A stretch of DNA of 64,000 bases. Source: Laguncularia racemosa. Lineage: Eukaryota > Streptophyta > Magnoliopsida > Myrtales > Combretaceae. This document shows positions 11,301 to 22,516 of this stretch, piece by piece. The position numbers and the translations under genes were made by a program. The stretch is from assembly GCA_037954665.1 (NCBI GenBank), contig JBBMOL010000100.1:62001-126000 (forward strand), written 5' to 3'. The stretch's first letter is position 1, and each line of letters starts with the position of its first letter. The notes below the pieces were generated by a model. That model was given only the letters and a program-made list of their open reading frames with translations. It had not been told where the DNA came from and ran no database searches.

Positions 11301-12840
11301 TCAGTTATGGATTTGAATAAGGGACAACTCCGCTCTTTCTTCAAAGACCCTCTTGTCTCCGAAGTAATGTTTAAGTCTCTGTCCATTGACCTTGAAAATA
11401 CCCTTTTCAGGGTGTTTTAACTCCACCGTGCCATAAGGAAAAACGTTTTTTACCCGAAAAGGACCCGACCATTTGGATTTGAGTTTCCCCGAAAAAAGTT
11501 TTAGCCTGGAATTGAATAGCAATACCATATCTCCTTCCTCAAATTGCTTGTGCTGGCGCAACCTTGCATCATGATATGCTTTGGCTCTCTCCTTATAAAA
11601 ACTAGCGTTGTCATATGCCATAAGTCTTAACTCATCAAGCTCATTAATCTGCTTCTTCCTGTGAGCGCCTGACTTGTTGAGATCGAGGTTGAAAGTCTTG
11701 ATTGCCCAGAACGCTCGATGCTGAATCTCAACTGGTAAGTGACACGCTTTCCCATATACTAACCGAAAAGGATTAGTATCAATTGGTGTTTTGTAGGCCG
11801 TCCTATAAGCCCATAACGCATCATCTAACCTATCTGCCCAATCTCGCCCATGCTGGAGAGTTGATCTCATTAAGATGCGCTTTAGCTCTCTATTTGTCAA
11901 CTCCACTTGCCCACTCGTTTGTGGGTGATAAGGCGTGGTGAGACGGTGAGTCACTCTATATCTTTTCAAGACTTTTTCAATCTGAGAATTGCAAAAATGT
12001 GTACCTCGACACTAATTAGTGCTTGCGGCACCCCAAAACGGCAAAAGAGCTTCTTCAGGACTTGACAACCACCTTAGCATCATTTGTTGGTAGAGCTTGT
12101 GCTTCAGCCCACTTAGACACATAATCTACTGCTACCAATATAAAACTTGTTCCCATACGAAGGAGGAAATGGGCCCATAAAATCAATACCCCATACATCA
12201 AATGCTTCGCACTCCAGAATATAGTGCTGTGGCATTTCGTCCCTTCTTGAAATGTTTCCATCTCTCTGGCATCGATTACACTGAGCTACAAAATTTTGGG
12301 CATCCTTGAATATTGACGGTCAATAAAAACCAGCTTCAAGTACTTTGTGGCCTGTCCTATTGGCACCATGGTGTCCTACAGTGGGTCCACTATGGCAATG
12401 GTTCAAGATCTCTCGTCCTTCCTCATGTGAGAACAACGCTAATCATTTGGTCTGAGCAATACCTGAACAAGTAGGGGTCTTCCCAATAGTAATACTTCAG
12501 GTCGGTAAAGAACTTCTTTTTCTGTTGCTTAGACATGTCCTGTGGAAGGACCCTAGCCACTAGATAGTTGGCCATGTCTGCAAACCATGGGACTCTGAAC
12601 CGCTAACTTTGTTTACAGAATACAAATTTTCCTAAGGGAATCTATCGTTAATATCTTCGTCCTTCCAGCTGCTCCACACCTGAGTTCTCCAATCGAGATA
12701 GATGATCCCTGCGAGGTTTTCTGCTCCCTTCTTGTCTCTGATCTCAAGGTTTAATTCTTGCAATAGGAGTATCCCCCTGATGAGGGGGGGTTTTGCATCC
12801 CTTGGTCTTAAATACTCCATGAAAATTAGTATAATATCAC
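11301..12840 (-). pseudogene. Element F RNase H end and integrase
   Basis: Minus strand from 12820: an RNase H tail (LRPRDAKPPLIRG, then GAENLAG), a HHCC zinc region (paired His near 12390, CNRC near 12270), then the catalytic core with GIDFMGPF-like D1 (about 12180), ISDRG-like D2 (about 12020) and the Glu of NRELKRIL (about 11890). The C-terminal part from 11969 to 11301 is an open 222-codon frame ending after a GPFRVKNV and YGTVELKHP segment. Frameshifts near 12160 and 11990 and a few stops break it. DDE residues are present but not in one frame. Confidence 0.88.
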
Positions 12841-15374
12841 CTTAAAAAAGAACAAAATAAGAGGGAATTTGTCAAACAAACATCGCCCCAGCTCCTTCTC
12901 CGTAGTGGTTAATTCCTTGGCCCCGGTTAGGTTTTGTGGCGTAGTATAGGGTTTGGAAAAAAACTTATCCTTTCTTTGCCCGTAACCCTCAGCTGTCGCT
13001 AGCATGACATCAGTTCAAAGGGTTTTAAGTTCAATCTGGAGCCCCGTAGGAGTTTGGGGCATTTTCCTTGCACTGCAAACTTGGAGAATTCTTTTGAAAT
13101 CAAAGGATGTTCTTTTCCCAACCGGGGGAGAGGAGAAATTTGGCAAAACCTTATAAACTGTCTATGAACCGCATTTTCCCAAAAACCGAAAGTTTAAAAC
13201 CGAAGAGGTGAGGGAATTTGCTTAGTATAAAACCTTGCGTTGTCTATTTTAAACCCCCTGGGTATTTTGTTTTAAGCAAAACCTTCATCAAAAAAAGGCA
13301 CTTCCCAATTTAAAGACTAATTATTTTTTTCACAATTTTAGCACCTTTCCAAAAAATTTTGTAGGAAAAAAAAAAAGAACCCCCCCAAAAAGGGAAAAAC
13401 ATCCGAAAATTTTTCCCTAATTCCTCAACCAATTTGAAAACCAACAGCCCCGTGAAATCCTGATTACATAATCCAAATGGCTTTTCCCCCCCAAGCAAAA
13501 AGGGCCCTGGGAAATTAAACCTTTTCCTTTCCAAATTAATTTAACCAACATCCCCTAAAAAACTAAAAAAATTTTTAAACTTTCCCATCACACAAAATAA
13601 AAAAAATTCCTTTTTCTTTTTTAATTTTAAAATCATCTCCCCAACCTTCCCCCTCAAAACCAATCCATTTCCCCCCCCCCCTTCTTTTACCCCCCAAAAC
13701 CCTTACCAAAACTTTAAAAAATAAATTACCCTTAAAATTTATCCCCCTTAACATTCTTTTTTTATTTTTAATCTCTTTACTTCAAACAAAAAAATTTTCC
13801 CCCCCAATTTTTTTAAAAAAACAAAACCCCCCTTTCCCTTTTTCCATCCAACCCTTTCCCCAAATCCAAACTTTTCCTTTCCAATTTACCCCCAAAATTA
13901 CCCAATTAAACCTTTTAAAAACTACCCAAACAATTTTCCCCAAAAACTTAAAAACTTTACAAAATCCCCTTTAATTTTCCCCCCTTTTAAAACCCCAATT
14001 CATTTCCCAAAACCCCAAAATTTTTATTCACCTCCCCCCTTCAATTGCAAACCTTCCAAAATTAAACCTTTCAAAAAACCCCAACATCTTAACAATTTTC
14101 CTAACAATTTAAAATTCCTTTTTTTCACCAATTTTTCAAAACCCCCCCCAAACCACAAAACCCCCCCAACAAACTCCCCAAAAAACCCCCCAAAAATTTT
14201 TAAAAACTTCAACAACATCCTTTCCAAATCACAAAAACAACCGGGAAAATAAAATTTTATTTTACAACAACTTTTAATACCCCCCTTTAAAATCACTATC
14301 ACTCCAATTAAACCCTTTTCTTTCCCCCTAACCCACTTTTAAAAAAAATACACTTTTCCCCCAATCCTAATCTTTTTTACCAAACCCCAAAAAAAACAAA
14401 ATTAAATCCCAATTTTCAATTCTTTAATTTTTTAAAATCCAAACCCCAAATTTCCCCAAAAATTTATAACTCTTCCCCTTCTTTTTAATAATTTTAAAAC
14501 TTATACCCATTAAAACTTACAATTAAAATTTTTTAAAAAAAAATAAAAAAAAATTACCAAATTTTCCCATTTTTTTCCCACCCAAATTTTTTAAATTTTC
14601 AACCCCCCCCAACTTTTTTCTTTCCCTCAACCTTTCCCTTTCTTTTTCAAAATTTTCCTTTTTCCCGCCCCTTCCCCTTCCTAAACAGGGTTTTCCCCCA
14701 CTTTTTAAAATTTATTCCTTTCCCCCCTAAGATTAATGCCTTCACGTTTCCCCTTGGGGTTGGTTTTTATTTTCCCCAAAGACCCCTGCCCAACGTTTAA
14801 AAAAAGCCCCATCTTTTTAGTTGTATTGGGTTCATATTCCTAACCCTCTGGTTGTGGGGTTCTCCCACCTAAGAACCCAAATTCTCATTAGACCTTGGAA
14901 AGAAAAGTTTTGAAACAAAAGGGGCAAACCCCCTTTAATTTATTTTCAGGAAAATTTATTCCCCCCTGGAAAGGGGAAAAAATTTTCGGTTAGGGGGTTT
15001 TACTCTTAAAACCCCTCTGCCTTAAACCCAGTTTAAAATTTCAATTTAATTTTTTGGGGAATAAACCATCCCTTAATTTGAACAACGCTTATTTTTCTGT
15101 AAAAAATTTCAAAAACCCCAAGAAAGCCCCCTGCCCCGTTTTTTACCCCGCTCCTTGGGAAAATTTTTTTCCCCTTTTTCCAAAAAAACCAAGACTTTCC
15201 CCCTTTTAACCCCAAAATACCCCCCGCCGATCAATTTTTGCCCATTGCAATTAAAACCCTTTAGAAGGTGGAAAAAATTTTGGGCCTTAGGAATTGGGGG
15301 TTTTACCCTCCTAAGAAACCCTTAAAAATTTTCCCTGCTTTTGTAGAGGGTTATTGTTGGGAAAAAGGTGTGTA
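12841..15374. other. Corrupted stretch where F protease and reverse transcriptase should lie; probable sequencing error
   Basis: Pol homology fades from about 12840 and gag homology fades from the other side below about 15400. Traces of reverse transcriptase remain on the minus strand at 13310-13534 (PFGLCN, then a garbled polymerase box rich in Phe and Gly). From 13512 to 14046 there is no G at all on the plus strand, and 14248-14664 is also almost G-free, with long C, A and T runs. No real gene should be called here. See findings for the argument that this is an artefact. Confidence 0.8.
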
Positions 15375-15758
15375 TCATTTTTTTTTAAAATTGGGGTTTT
15401 CGTGGTGGGAAATAATAGCCCCAAAAATCTCCGCCCTGGTTTCCAAAATGGTGATATCCCGGTTTGTGAATAACCACTGCCTTGCTTTCCCCCGGAGAGT
15501 AAAAGGGAAAAGTTGCAATTTCAGTGCTTCCTCAGATACTCCGTTTTGCTTGACAGTTGCACAAATATCCAAGAACATCTGAATGTGCGCATGAGGATCC
15601 TCGTCAGACAAACCGTCAAACTGGCATTGGTTGTGAATCATATGCATTGTAGAGGCCTTGATTTCAAAGTTGTTGGCCTCTATTGCTGGTTGCACAATAC
15701 ACGACCCAGTGCTGCTCAGAGTAGGACTAGCGTATTCAACCATCGTTCTTCGTTTCAT
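15375..15758 (-). pseudogene. Element F gag, N-terminal part
   Basis: 127 codons from ATG 15758 match the Athila gag start: AIEANNFEIK, then HNQCQFDGLSDEDPHAHI, then LQLFPFTLRGKARQWL. The frame then runs into the corrupted stretch. A second ATG at 15765 in another frame gives MADETKNDG and a stop, so a 1-nt shift near the start is possible. Gag would form the particle shell. Confidence 0.8.
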
Positions 15759-15984
15759 CTGCCATTAGCTCAGTTTCTCTCAATCGCCTTCTAAAGGTTT
15801 GGTCAATTTCAGGATCAAAGTCAAGCAGCTTAGATGAAGAGATCCTTGTCATAAACTGCGACAGACAAACTATGAACTTAGTTTCCTCAACAAATTTGAA
15901 TGGAAGCACGAATGAACTTAAAGTAAATAAATAAAAAAAAAAATAGTTAAAGTAGTAGGTGCCAAGTTTTCCTAATATTATAAG

Positions 15985-16002
15985 TCCCCGACAACGGCGC
16001 CA
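15985..16002 (-). other. Element F primer binding site, tRNA-Asp type
   Basis: Plus-strand TCCCCGACAACGGCGCCA; its complement TGGCGCCGTTGTCGGGGA matches the tRNA-Asp 3' end used by Athila and Tat elements, with one transition. It is 6 nt from the LTR edge and fixes the minus orientation. Confidence 0.92.
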
Positions 16003-16008
16003 AAAACT

Positions 16009-17587
16009 TGATGGACGATTTGACCGTTCTAAACAAGTTTAAAACCTCTACTCAATCCTAGCTTACGATCAGTTCTCAGGCAAGTGTACCTATCGACTAG
16101 CAGTATAGCATAGGAGTACAGGTATCGATCCTACGAAGACTTATAAGTACTAGTACTAACGATTCTCCTACTATCTAACCTCTCACTATTGATGACTCAA
16201 CTATCCTAATTATTGCCTAAACCTGAAAGAGACAAATAAAATGAACAAAGTAAATGTATTCAAACACTCCCTAATTAATTCAATGATTTAAACATACCCT
16301 GCCCAAAAACCACCCCTAATTCTCATGCAGCTTCTATTCAATTCCAAACTATCCAATGATTAATACCTAATCTTTGATCCGCGGAGTTTTCTTACACTAG
16401 ATTAGAGTCTTTCTCAAGATCACTAATCCCTAATCCTAATTAAGCCAATTAAGATCTCTCTTCAATTAACATAATCAAGATTGCAATAGAATTCTAGGAC
16501 TCTCAATTGAACCAGACCGCAATGAACTTGTTCAATACAGAAGACCTCCTATAACCTATCTCTAGGATTACAAGGGATCTTTTTATCATGCAAGATCTAC
16601 TCTATTACCGATTTCTCAATCTTAATAACAGAGATATAATTTCATCCTAATATTGCGCACATATCAAGATGAATAAACTATAATTGCAACATGAACAAAC
16701 TCAAAGAATAGAATTAAATTATTGAACATCAACAATTCTGTCACTGACAATCAGGGGTTTCTCAAGGGAACGGGTATGAAACAATTAGCCAGTCATGACT
16801 TTAATAGGAAAAGCAAAACATAAAATAATTGAGTCCATAAAGAAAATTCAAAATACGAAATATCTTGGCTTCCACTCTGAAAACTATTCTGGGAAACAGC
16901 TCCTGGCAGCCGCTTTCTTTCTCTAGGGTTTTTCTTGTGTCGCCTCTCCCCTTTTCTCTCATTAGGGATGTTCTATTTATACTTCTTAAGGCTTGGCCGA
17001 GCATCTTCAGCTGGAAAAGATACGATTGTATCTTTCCTTTTCCAAGTGAATCTCGTCAAGTGAATAAACAGTCGTCTAGCATGCCTAGAAGCACGGCCAG
17101 ATCTCAAACCGTGTCTCCCACTGGTCGCAAATATGTAACTCGTCAATCTTGCTCAGTGTTTGGTACGGCTCAGAGCACGGCCAGGGCATGGCTAGCAGCA
17201 CTGCTTATCAACACGGCTAGAGGAACGGCTAGATTATTACCCGTGCCACGTTCTGGAACTTTGCACTTCTTTGCAGCGTCTGCCACGGCTTCAACGCACC
17301 CCTATCACGAGCCGTGCTTCCCTTCTAAGTGACGCTTTAATCTTCAGGTGTTCCCACGGTTCATGACACGGCCGTGGCTTTCCACGTGTTGTCCATGAGC
17401 AACTTTAACTTGATCTTTTAAGCTTCAATTATGCTCCTTTTGTGATCTTTCTCCTTCTCTTTGGTATTATACCCTGAAACATGTATTTTCATCTGTTAAG
17501 TACCGAATCCGCATTGATTTTATTCAAAAGACTATACAAATTCATTCTTAATGCCCATGATTTACAAGGGTTAATTTACTCTTATCA
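16009..17587 (-). repeat. Element F 5' LTR with TATA box
   Basis: Partner of 6240-7815; termini TGATGG and TTATCA. The TATA box TATAAATA lies on the minus strand at 16974-16981. Upstream of it in the minus sense (17090-17400) is the CACGGC/CCGTG cluster; this copy has lost a few bases in the cluster relative to the other LTR. Frames over 16865-17332 are LTR sequence, not genes. Confidence 0.92.
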
Positions 17588-18262
17588 CTTACCTTTAGTA
17601 GAGTTCACTTGCTATAATGGCTACCATGCTACCATCTAAATGGCACTGCATCAAGTATTTTATAGGAGAAAGTGTGGGTTGACTTTACATTAGGATGAAG
17701 TGGGTGAGAAACAAGTGTTGGGTCTTGATTTGGTATAAGATGTAGTGAATAAGGTTAAGTTGATTAGGTAGAGGATGCAATTAGGCCAAAGCCATTAGAA
17801 ATCCTATGTAGATAAGAGATAACATCCATTGGAGTTCCAAGTGGGAGACCATGTCTTACTGAAGGTCTCTCCTATAAATGGAGTGGTAAGATTTGGGTTA
17901 ACGGGAAAATTGAACTTAGATACGTGGGACTTGAAGTTCTGAAAAGAATTGAACCAGTGGCATATAGATTGGTGTTACCACCAAATTTATCTAAGGTACG
18001 TGATGTACTCCACATCTCTATGCTAAGGAAGTATATACCAAATCCAGATTGGGTCACTGCACTAAAATCTTTGCAAGTGTCACTAAACCTCATAAGAGTG
18101 GAAAAACTTGTTTGGATCATGGACACTAGGGCATACATTCTAAGAAGATGGGTTATCAAATATGTTAAGGTGTAAAGGAGCAACAAAATAGAGAGAGAGG
18201 CAACTTAGGAGTTGGAAAAAGAGATAAAAAGGAGATATCTCGAACTCTTCCATGATCTAGGT
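17588..18262 (+). pseudogene. Element A integrase C terminus with chromodomain-like tail
   Basis: After target repeat CTTAC the element A integrase resumes (LPLVEFTCYNGYHATI). It continues through the GPR-like block (GDHVLLKVSP; LGLEVLKRIEPVAYRL; LSKVRDVLHISMLRKY) into a chromodomain-like tail (ILRRWVIKYVKV, then EREAT, then EKEIKRRYLELF). Stops stand where relatives have Gln and Trp. Chromodomains of chromoviruses bind methylated histone tails and steer integration; known family role, not tested here. Confidence 0.85.
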
Positions 18263-18810
18263 AATTTTTTAGGATAATATATATATATATAAGGTAATTA
18301 ACTTAAAGTGATGTAGGCAAAGTGGTCATTTTAGGGTTGAGATATTTAAACCTCTATTTGACTAAGGGTTACTCTTTTCTCATTCTCATAATATTGAAAC
18401 TATAGAAATACTCTCGAGAAACTATAAAACAACTTGATGGGAATAGTAGTAAGATCAATCTATTTCCTATCGAGTAAGGATTACTATTACTAAATACTTG
18501 TATAATATTGTGGATTCATAACCTTAAGATGATTTGGTGATGTGTGAATAGAAATTGGGACAAAGAATGAGAAGGAATGGATTTAGGAATAGGCAATTCG
18601 AACATCTCAATCACAATTACAATAAAGTAAGTCCATGAATCTTTATAAAGTATTAGAATTTATAAATTAAACAAGTCAATTAGGCTTAGATTCACCAGAA
18701 TTGGATTAGAGGAACAATTAAGAAATTGGAAAAGGAGTTCACAATGGAATAGTGACCTACATGGGTAGGTATATGCTTGTGTTGAAACACGAATGTGTAT
18801 AGAAAGATAT
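18263..18810 (+). repeat. Element A 3' LTR, first part (boundary approximate)
   Basis: Follows a decayed polypurine-like stretch. It carries a TA run (18278-18291), a leader-like block and GTAAGT (18630). It ends at 18810, where element G is inserted with the target repeat GATAT (18806-18810 and 32429-32433). The bases before 18806 and after 32433 join into a path that lines up loosely with the 5' LTR near 840-875. Alignment further left is poor, so the LTR start is uncertain. Confidence 0.55.
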
Positions 18811-18889
18811 TGATATGCCTTAAGTTGACAAAAAGCATATACACATAAATAATTAAAGCAAATCCGGAAAACAACCACTTCAAGTGCAT
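18811..18889 (-). repeat. Element G 3' LTR, outer fragment
   Basis: Matches the first 80 bases of the other LTR (31448 onward): TGATATGCCTTAA, then ACAACCACTTCAAGTG. It is cut by element B after TGCAT; the LTR resumes at 26161 with TGCGTGAACC. Confidence 0.88.
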
Positions 18890-20107
18890 TGATGTGCCTA
18901 AAACCAAGATTAAGCACATGTAAAACCAATTTGAAAGGCAATCAAACAATGTCAATCAAACAAGCTTCCAGTCACATGAACAATGATGTTAAAACTCAAT
19001 GTCTATAACCAATTCCACAACACCACGTGATCAATATTGAAATGAACCAAGTATGTCTAGCTCTGATACCAAATTATGATGTGCCTAAAATGATCAAAGG
19101 ATCCAAGCACATATACGCCACCAAATGAAACAAATTCAATCACCAAATCCAAGTCCACAAGAGGCGTGAACCACTAAATCTTATGAATCCAAATTTGTAA
19201 AAGAAGTAGCTTTGATACCAAATATGATGTGCTTAAAAGTGACTAAGCATAGTTAAATAACAAATGGGAGCAATTCTGCAATGACATGATCAACAACAAT
19301 TTATGTGAACCCTTATTTGCATGGATTCAAATGGAAATGAGACCAAATTGTGATATGGATCAATGTAATAGTGTAATGAACAATAGATAAGTTATGGATG
19401 AATTTGAATTCCAATCAAATTGAATTAAATCAAATCTAAAAATTATGAACCCTAATTCACATGAAAGTTAACAAGTAACCAACCAAATTGTATCTAGATA
19501 TGACTCACTAGAAAACAATTGGAAATAATTAGAGAAAGATTGATATTACTCATAATATCCTCAAGTTAATCTCACCACAATTTCAATGATAAAATTGATA
19601 AGAGAATTTTTTGATGCAAGGACTCTTCCACATGGTCAAAAAGTGTTTGTTTATCAAAATGTCAAAAGCTCCTTAAAAACCCTAATAAGCAAGTATTTAT
19701 ACTTGCTCCCTTTAGGGTTAAAATGTTCACATAATTACAACTATGCCACTTTTAGGATGGCCGGTCCTAAAAGACAATTACAAGAAAACCAAAGTTTCCT
19801 AAAAAAAATTACAACATAAATAGTCCAAAGAAACAATTACAAATACAAAATAATAAAAATCCTCGAAGAGCCAATGCATTGAGGCGATGTCGATCACAGC
19901 GGGCCATTAGATGAGAATCTGATGATGTCTTTAAGTGATCAACAAATGAGAGTCATTTGGCATCCCATGGAGAAATATTATTATACCTGTAAGATTATTA
20001 CTCAAATATTTATTAGATAAAAGAAATAATGGTGACATATGAGTGATTTAGATCATCATCCAAATTGAGTTCTGTAACCATCTAAGTTGTCAAAAAAATT
20101 CCCATCA
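18890..20107 (-). repeat. Element B 3' LTR with internal primer-site copies
   Basis: Partner of 24964-26160. In addition to the terminus at 18890 (TGATGTGCCTAAAA) it contains two internal copies of primer site plus LTR terminus: 19060-19071 followed by TGATGTGCC at 19077, and 19209-19220 followed by TGATGTGC at 19225. The TATA core is the inverted repeat AGCAAGTATTTATACTTGCT at 19688-19707. Confidence 0.88.
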
Positions 20108-20640
20108 TCTCCTTGGGCTTCTAAGAGATTTGCCCTCAAATCTAGAGGGTTATTTCTGGAACTAAACCCAGATATCTCCGTTGGCCTGTTTTCCTAGTTA
20201 CTAGATGTAATGGAAATTGTTCTGATCTGCTCTTGGAATTTATGCACCTCAGATAGAGTCATTGGAAATAGTACTATTTGTGACCCTCCTATACTAAACA
20301 TGTAGGTGTTTCTGAAGCCATCATGTCACACCTTCCAATTTAACATTCAGGGCCTAATCAATAGTAAGTGGAATGCACACATAAGAATCACGTCACATAG
20401 AATCTCATCGTGATACTTTTGACTAACACTCATAGGTACCTTTGCCCTTAGTGTAACATGCATACTGCCCTGATTATCTAACCAATGCAAGTTATAAGGG
20501 CTAGGATGTGGACTAGTAGATACTTGTAATTTGTCTACTAGTGTAGTAGATATAACATTTATGTAACTACCACTATCTATGATGAGTACACAAAGGTTAC
20601 CTCTGATCATGCAAGCAGTGTGGAATATGTTATCCCTTTG
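20108..20640 (-). pseudogene. Element B aspartic protease
   Basis: The frame 20610-20347 has the active site LIIDSGSYINVI, then HPSPYNLHWLDNQGSMHVT, as in D, G, J and K. The ILLGRPW block reads LLLIRPW, so a conserved Gly is changed. Downstream the frame decays and ends in a short acidic tail at the LTR (DLRANLLEAQGDDGN). It would cleave the polyprotein; this copy looks damaged. It is followed immediately by the LTR, with no RT. Confidence 0.82.
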
Positions 20641-21465
20641 TTTATCAATAGCATTAGGACTCTGTTAGGGCACTGTGCTGCCATATGTCTAAATCCCATG
20701 CATTTAAAGCATTTGATTTAGCGTACCTTTCCATTAGTAGATCTTGGAACAGTCTACCTCACATTTAGTGCTATTACTTCTTTACCCTTCCTAGAGGGTA
20801 TATTTTCTCTATCATTGCTAGGGGTAGCTCTATCCATTGCCCTCACTGTCTCACCTATTTCCTTTATCCCTCCTAATCAACCATTAACTACTACGGGCTT
20901 GGTAGTAGTACTGGGCCTGTTACTTAGAACCCTGAATAAATTAGATTGCCTTTGCCACTCCACTTTCAAGGCTAACTGAATAGCCTCATCAAGTGTACTG
21001 TATCGCTATAGCTCGACAACACACGTTATCTCATATTTCAGTCATGAAACAAAGCGTCCTAGGGTTTGTTCTAAAAGCTCGATTGACCCACATCTAATCA
21101 TGAGGGTTTCAAATTCCTGCACATAATCATCAACTGTCTTGCCTCCCTACCTCAATGTCTGTAGATGTATGAATAGTTCCTATTTATAGTGCTCAGGAGT
21201 AAATCTTTTTCTTAAAACCCTCTTTATGTCCCTCCATGTTTGTATCTCAGCTTCCCCATCCCTACGTCTGCTGATAATCAAATTTTTCCACCATAAGGCA
21301 ACATACCCTGTGAACTCAATAGCAGCCAGTTGGACTTAGGTGTTATCATCGATCTCATAACATTCAAAGAGACCTTCAACTTTGTCCTCCCAATCCAGAT
21401 AATCATCAGCTGAACCCCTGCCATCAAAAGAAGGCATTTGCAGCTTCACATATTCCAATCCCTGG
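20641..21465 (-). pseudogene. Element B gag, C-terminal part with zinc knuckle
   Basis: Minus strand from 21465: GLEYVKLQMPSFDGRGSA, DDYLDWEDKVEGLFECYEI, then a capsid region with several stops. A well-kept CCHC box (CFKCMGFRHMAAQC) is near 20730-20690. It is separated from its N-terminal part (23412-23761) by element C. The frame reported across 21465-21539 joins C's LTR end to B's gag by accident. Confidence 0.82.
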
Positions 21466-21744
21466 TGATGCGAACCACGCCAACCCGTGACGAAACCCAA
21501 TACCAATACGTTTGGAAATTCGTTGCCTAAGACGCCCAAGCACCTAAAGTGGAAACCGCGACCCGTTGTCTATAAGAGAGACAAGAACCTTGGTATAAAG
21601 TGAAGACACCACAATCGGGATGAAAAGGCCGATTGATAAGTCGGGATGAACGCCACGAAAATCAATCCGATAAGTTCGGTTTAGTTCATGAAGAACCAAG
21701 AGAGGTGCCTCTCAAAAGTGTTTAATGTTCAAGATGTATATTCT
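21466..21744 (-). repeat. Element C 3' LTR remnant
   Basis: Matches 22517-22800 of the 5' LTR (GATGCGAACCACGCC, then AAGATGTATATTCT) and stops at the deletion junction with gag at about 21744. Confidence 0.9.
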
Positions 21745-22001
21745 CTATAACTCCCAATAGAAGGCTCATCAAATTCATCATCCGACATCTCATCTCCACC
21801 GCTCAGTACTCTCCTAGAACGACTTTCCCTCTTACGCCCTTGGAATATGTTTTTAGATTGCTCTAGTCTTTGCTCTACCGTCTCATGAATTTGTTCCATT
21901 CCCTCTTGGAACATCCTCTTCATTTCTCCCCTCAATGCCTCAATTACTAACCTAGCATCAAACCTTCCCCTATCACCTTCAGGAGAATGTTGTCTCGACA
22001 T
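21745..22001 (-). pseudogene. Element C gag fragment
   Basis: From ATG 22001 (MSRQHSPEGDRGRFDARLV) through GSY the sequence is nearly identical in kind to gag of D (ATG 40539) and L (ATG 57364). It then breaks into LTR sequence. A candidate 65-nt intron lies just upstream (22071-22007, GTAAGG...CTATAG, branch-like ACTAAT), as in D and L. Confidence 0.85.
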
Positions 22002-22501
22002 AGCCCCTATAGAAAAGATTAGTACTAACACAAATATATATATAATTAAACCTCACGATACATTCCCTTACGTGTTTCGCTCAAATGATGATATCACACA
22101 GTCACTCGTGTATGCTCACAAATAATGGTGATATCAACTCACCAATTTCCTCTTCTCAATTCTCTTGGAACTAACCCGAACTACACCAATTTCCTTCCGT
22201 AGAATTCAAAACAACTCTAGGGTTCACAAATTTTCCTCTATTTTTCTATCCGAATGTTTTTTTTTTTTTTGTCTCTGTTTTTGGCTTTTGATCACATTTC
22301 TCTTTTCTTTTCTTTTCCCTTCTTTTTTTTTTTGTCGTGATTTTTACTCTTTTTTTTTTTTTACAATCAACTAGTAAATACTATACTATCAAAAGACAAT
22401 TAATATTGCAGAATTGAATGCTAACAATGGATATGAACGATTAGAGTTAGGGTTTTTTATATTACCTTCCTCAACCGAACTTGATGTTTTGACAAACCTA
22501 A

Positions 22502-22513
22502 GCTCTGATACCA
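22502..22513 (-). other. Element C primer binding site, tRNA-iMet type
   Basis: Plus-strand GCTCTGATACCA, the complement of TGGTATCAGAGC, 3 nt from the LTR edge at 22517. Confidence 0.9.
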
Positions 22514-22516
22514 AAC

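Larger units (their letters stand above)
6240..17587 (-). mobile_element. Element F: Athila-type Ty3/gypsy retrotransposon
   Basis: About 11.3 kb, flanked by the perfect 5-bp duplication CTTAC (6235-6239 and 17588-17592). Reading the minus strand: 5' LTR (16009-17587), tRNA-Asp primer site, gag, a corrupted protease/RT stretch, RNase H, integrase, an extra ORF, polypurine tract, 3' LTR (6240-7815). The primer site, the extra ORF after pol and the integrase sequence place it in the Athila (or near Tat) group. Length fits that group, so the corrupted stretch has roughly the right size. Confidence 0.92.

Noticed and set aside
14024..14302. 92-codon minus-strand frame
   Set aside because: Lies in the corrupted tract; its Gly/Phe/Lys composition follows from homopolymer runs.
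13512..14664. G-free C/A/T tract as a novel low-complexity or strand-biased element
   Set aside because: Homology to Athila gag and pol fades smoothly into it from both sides and the host element has normal length; sequencing fault is the simpler reading.
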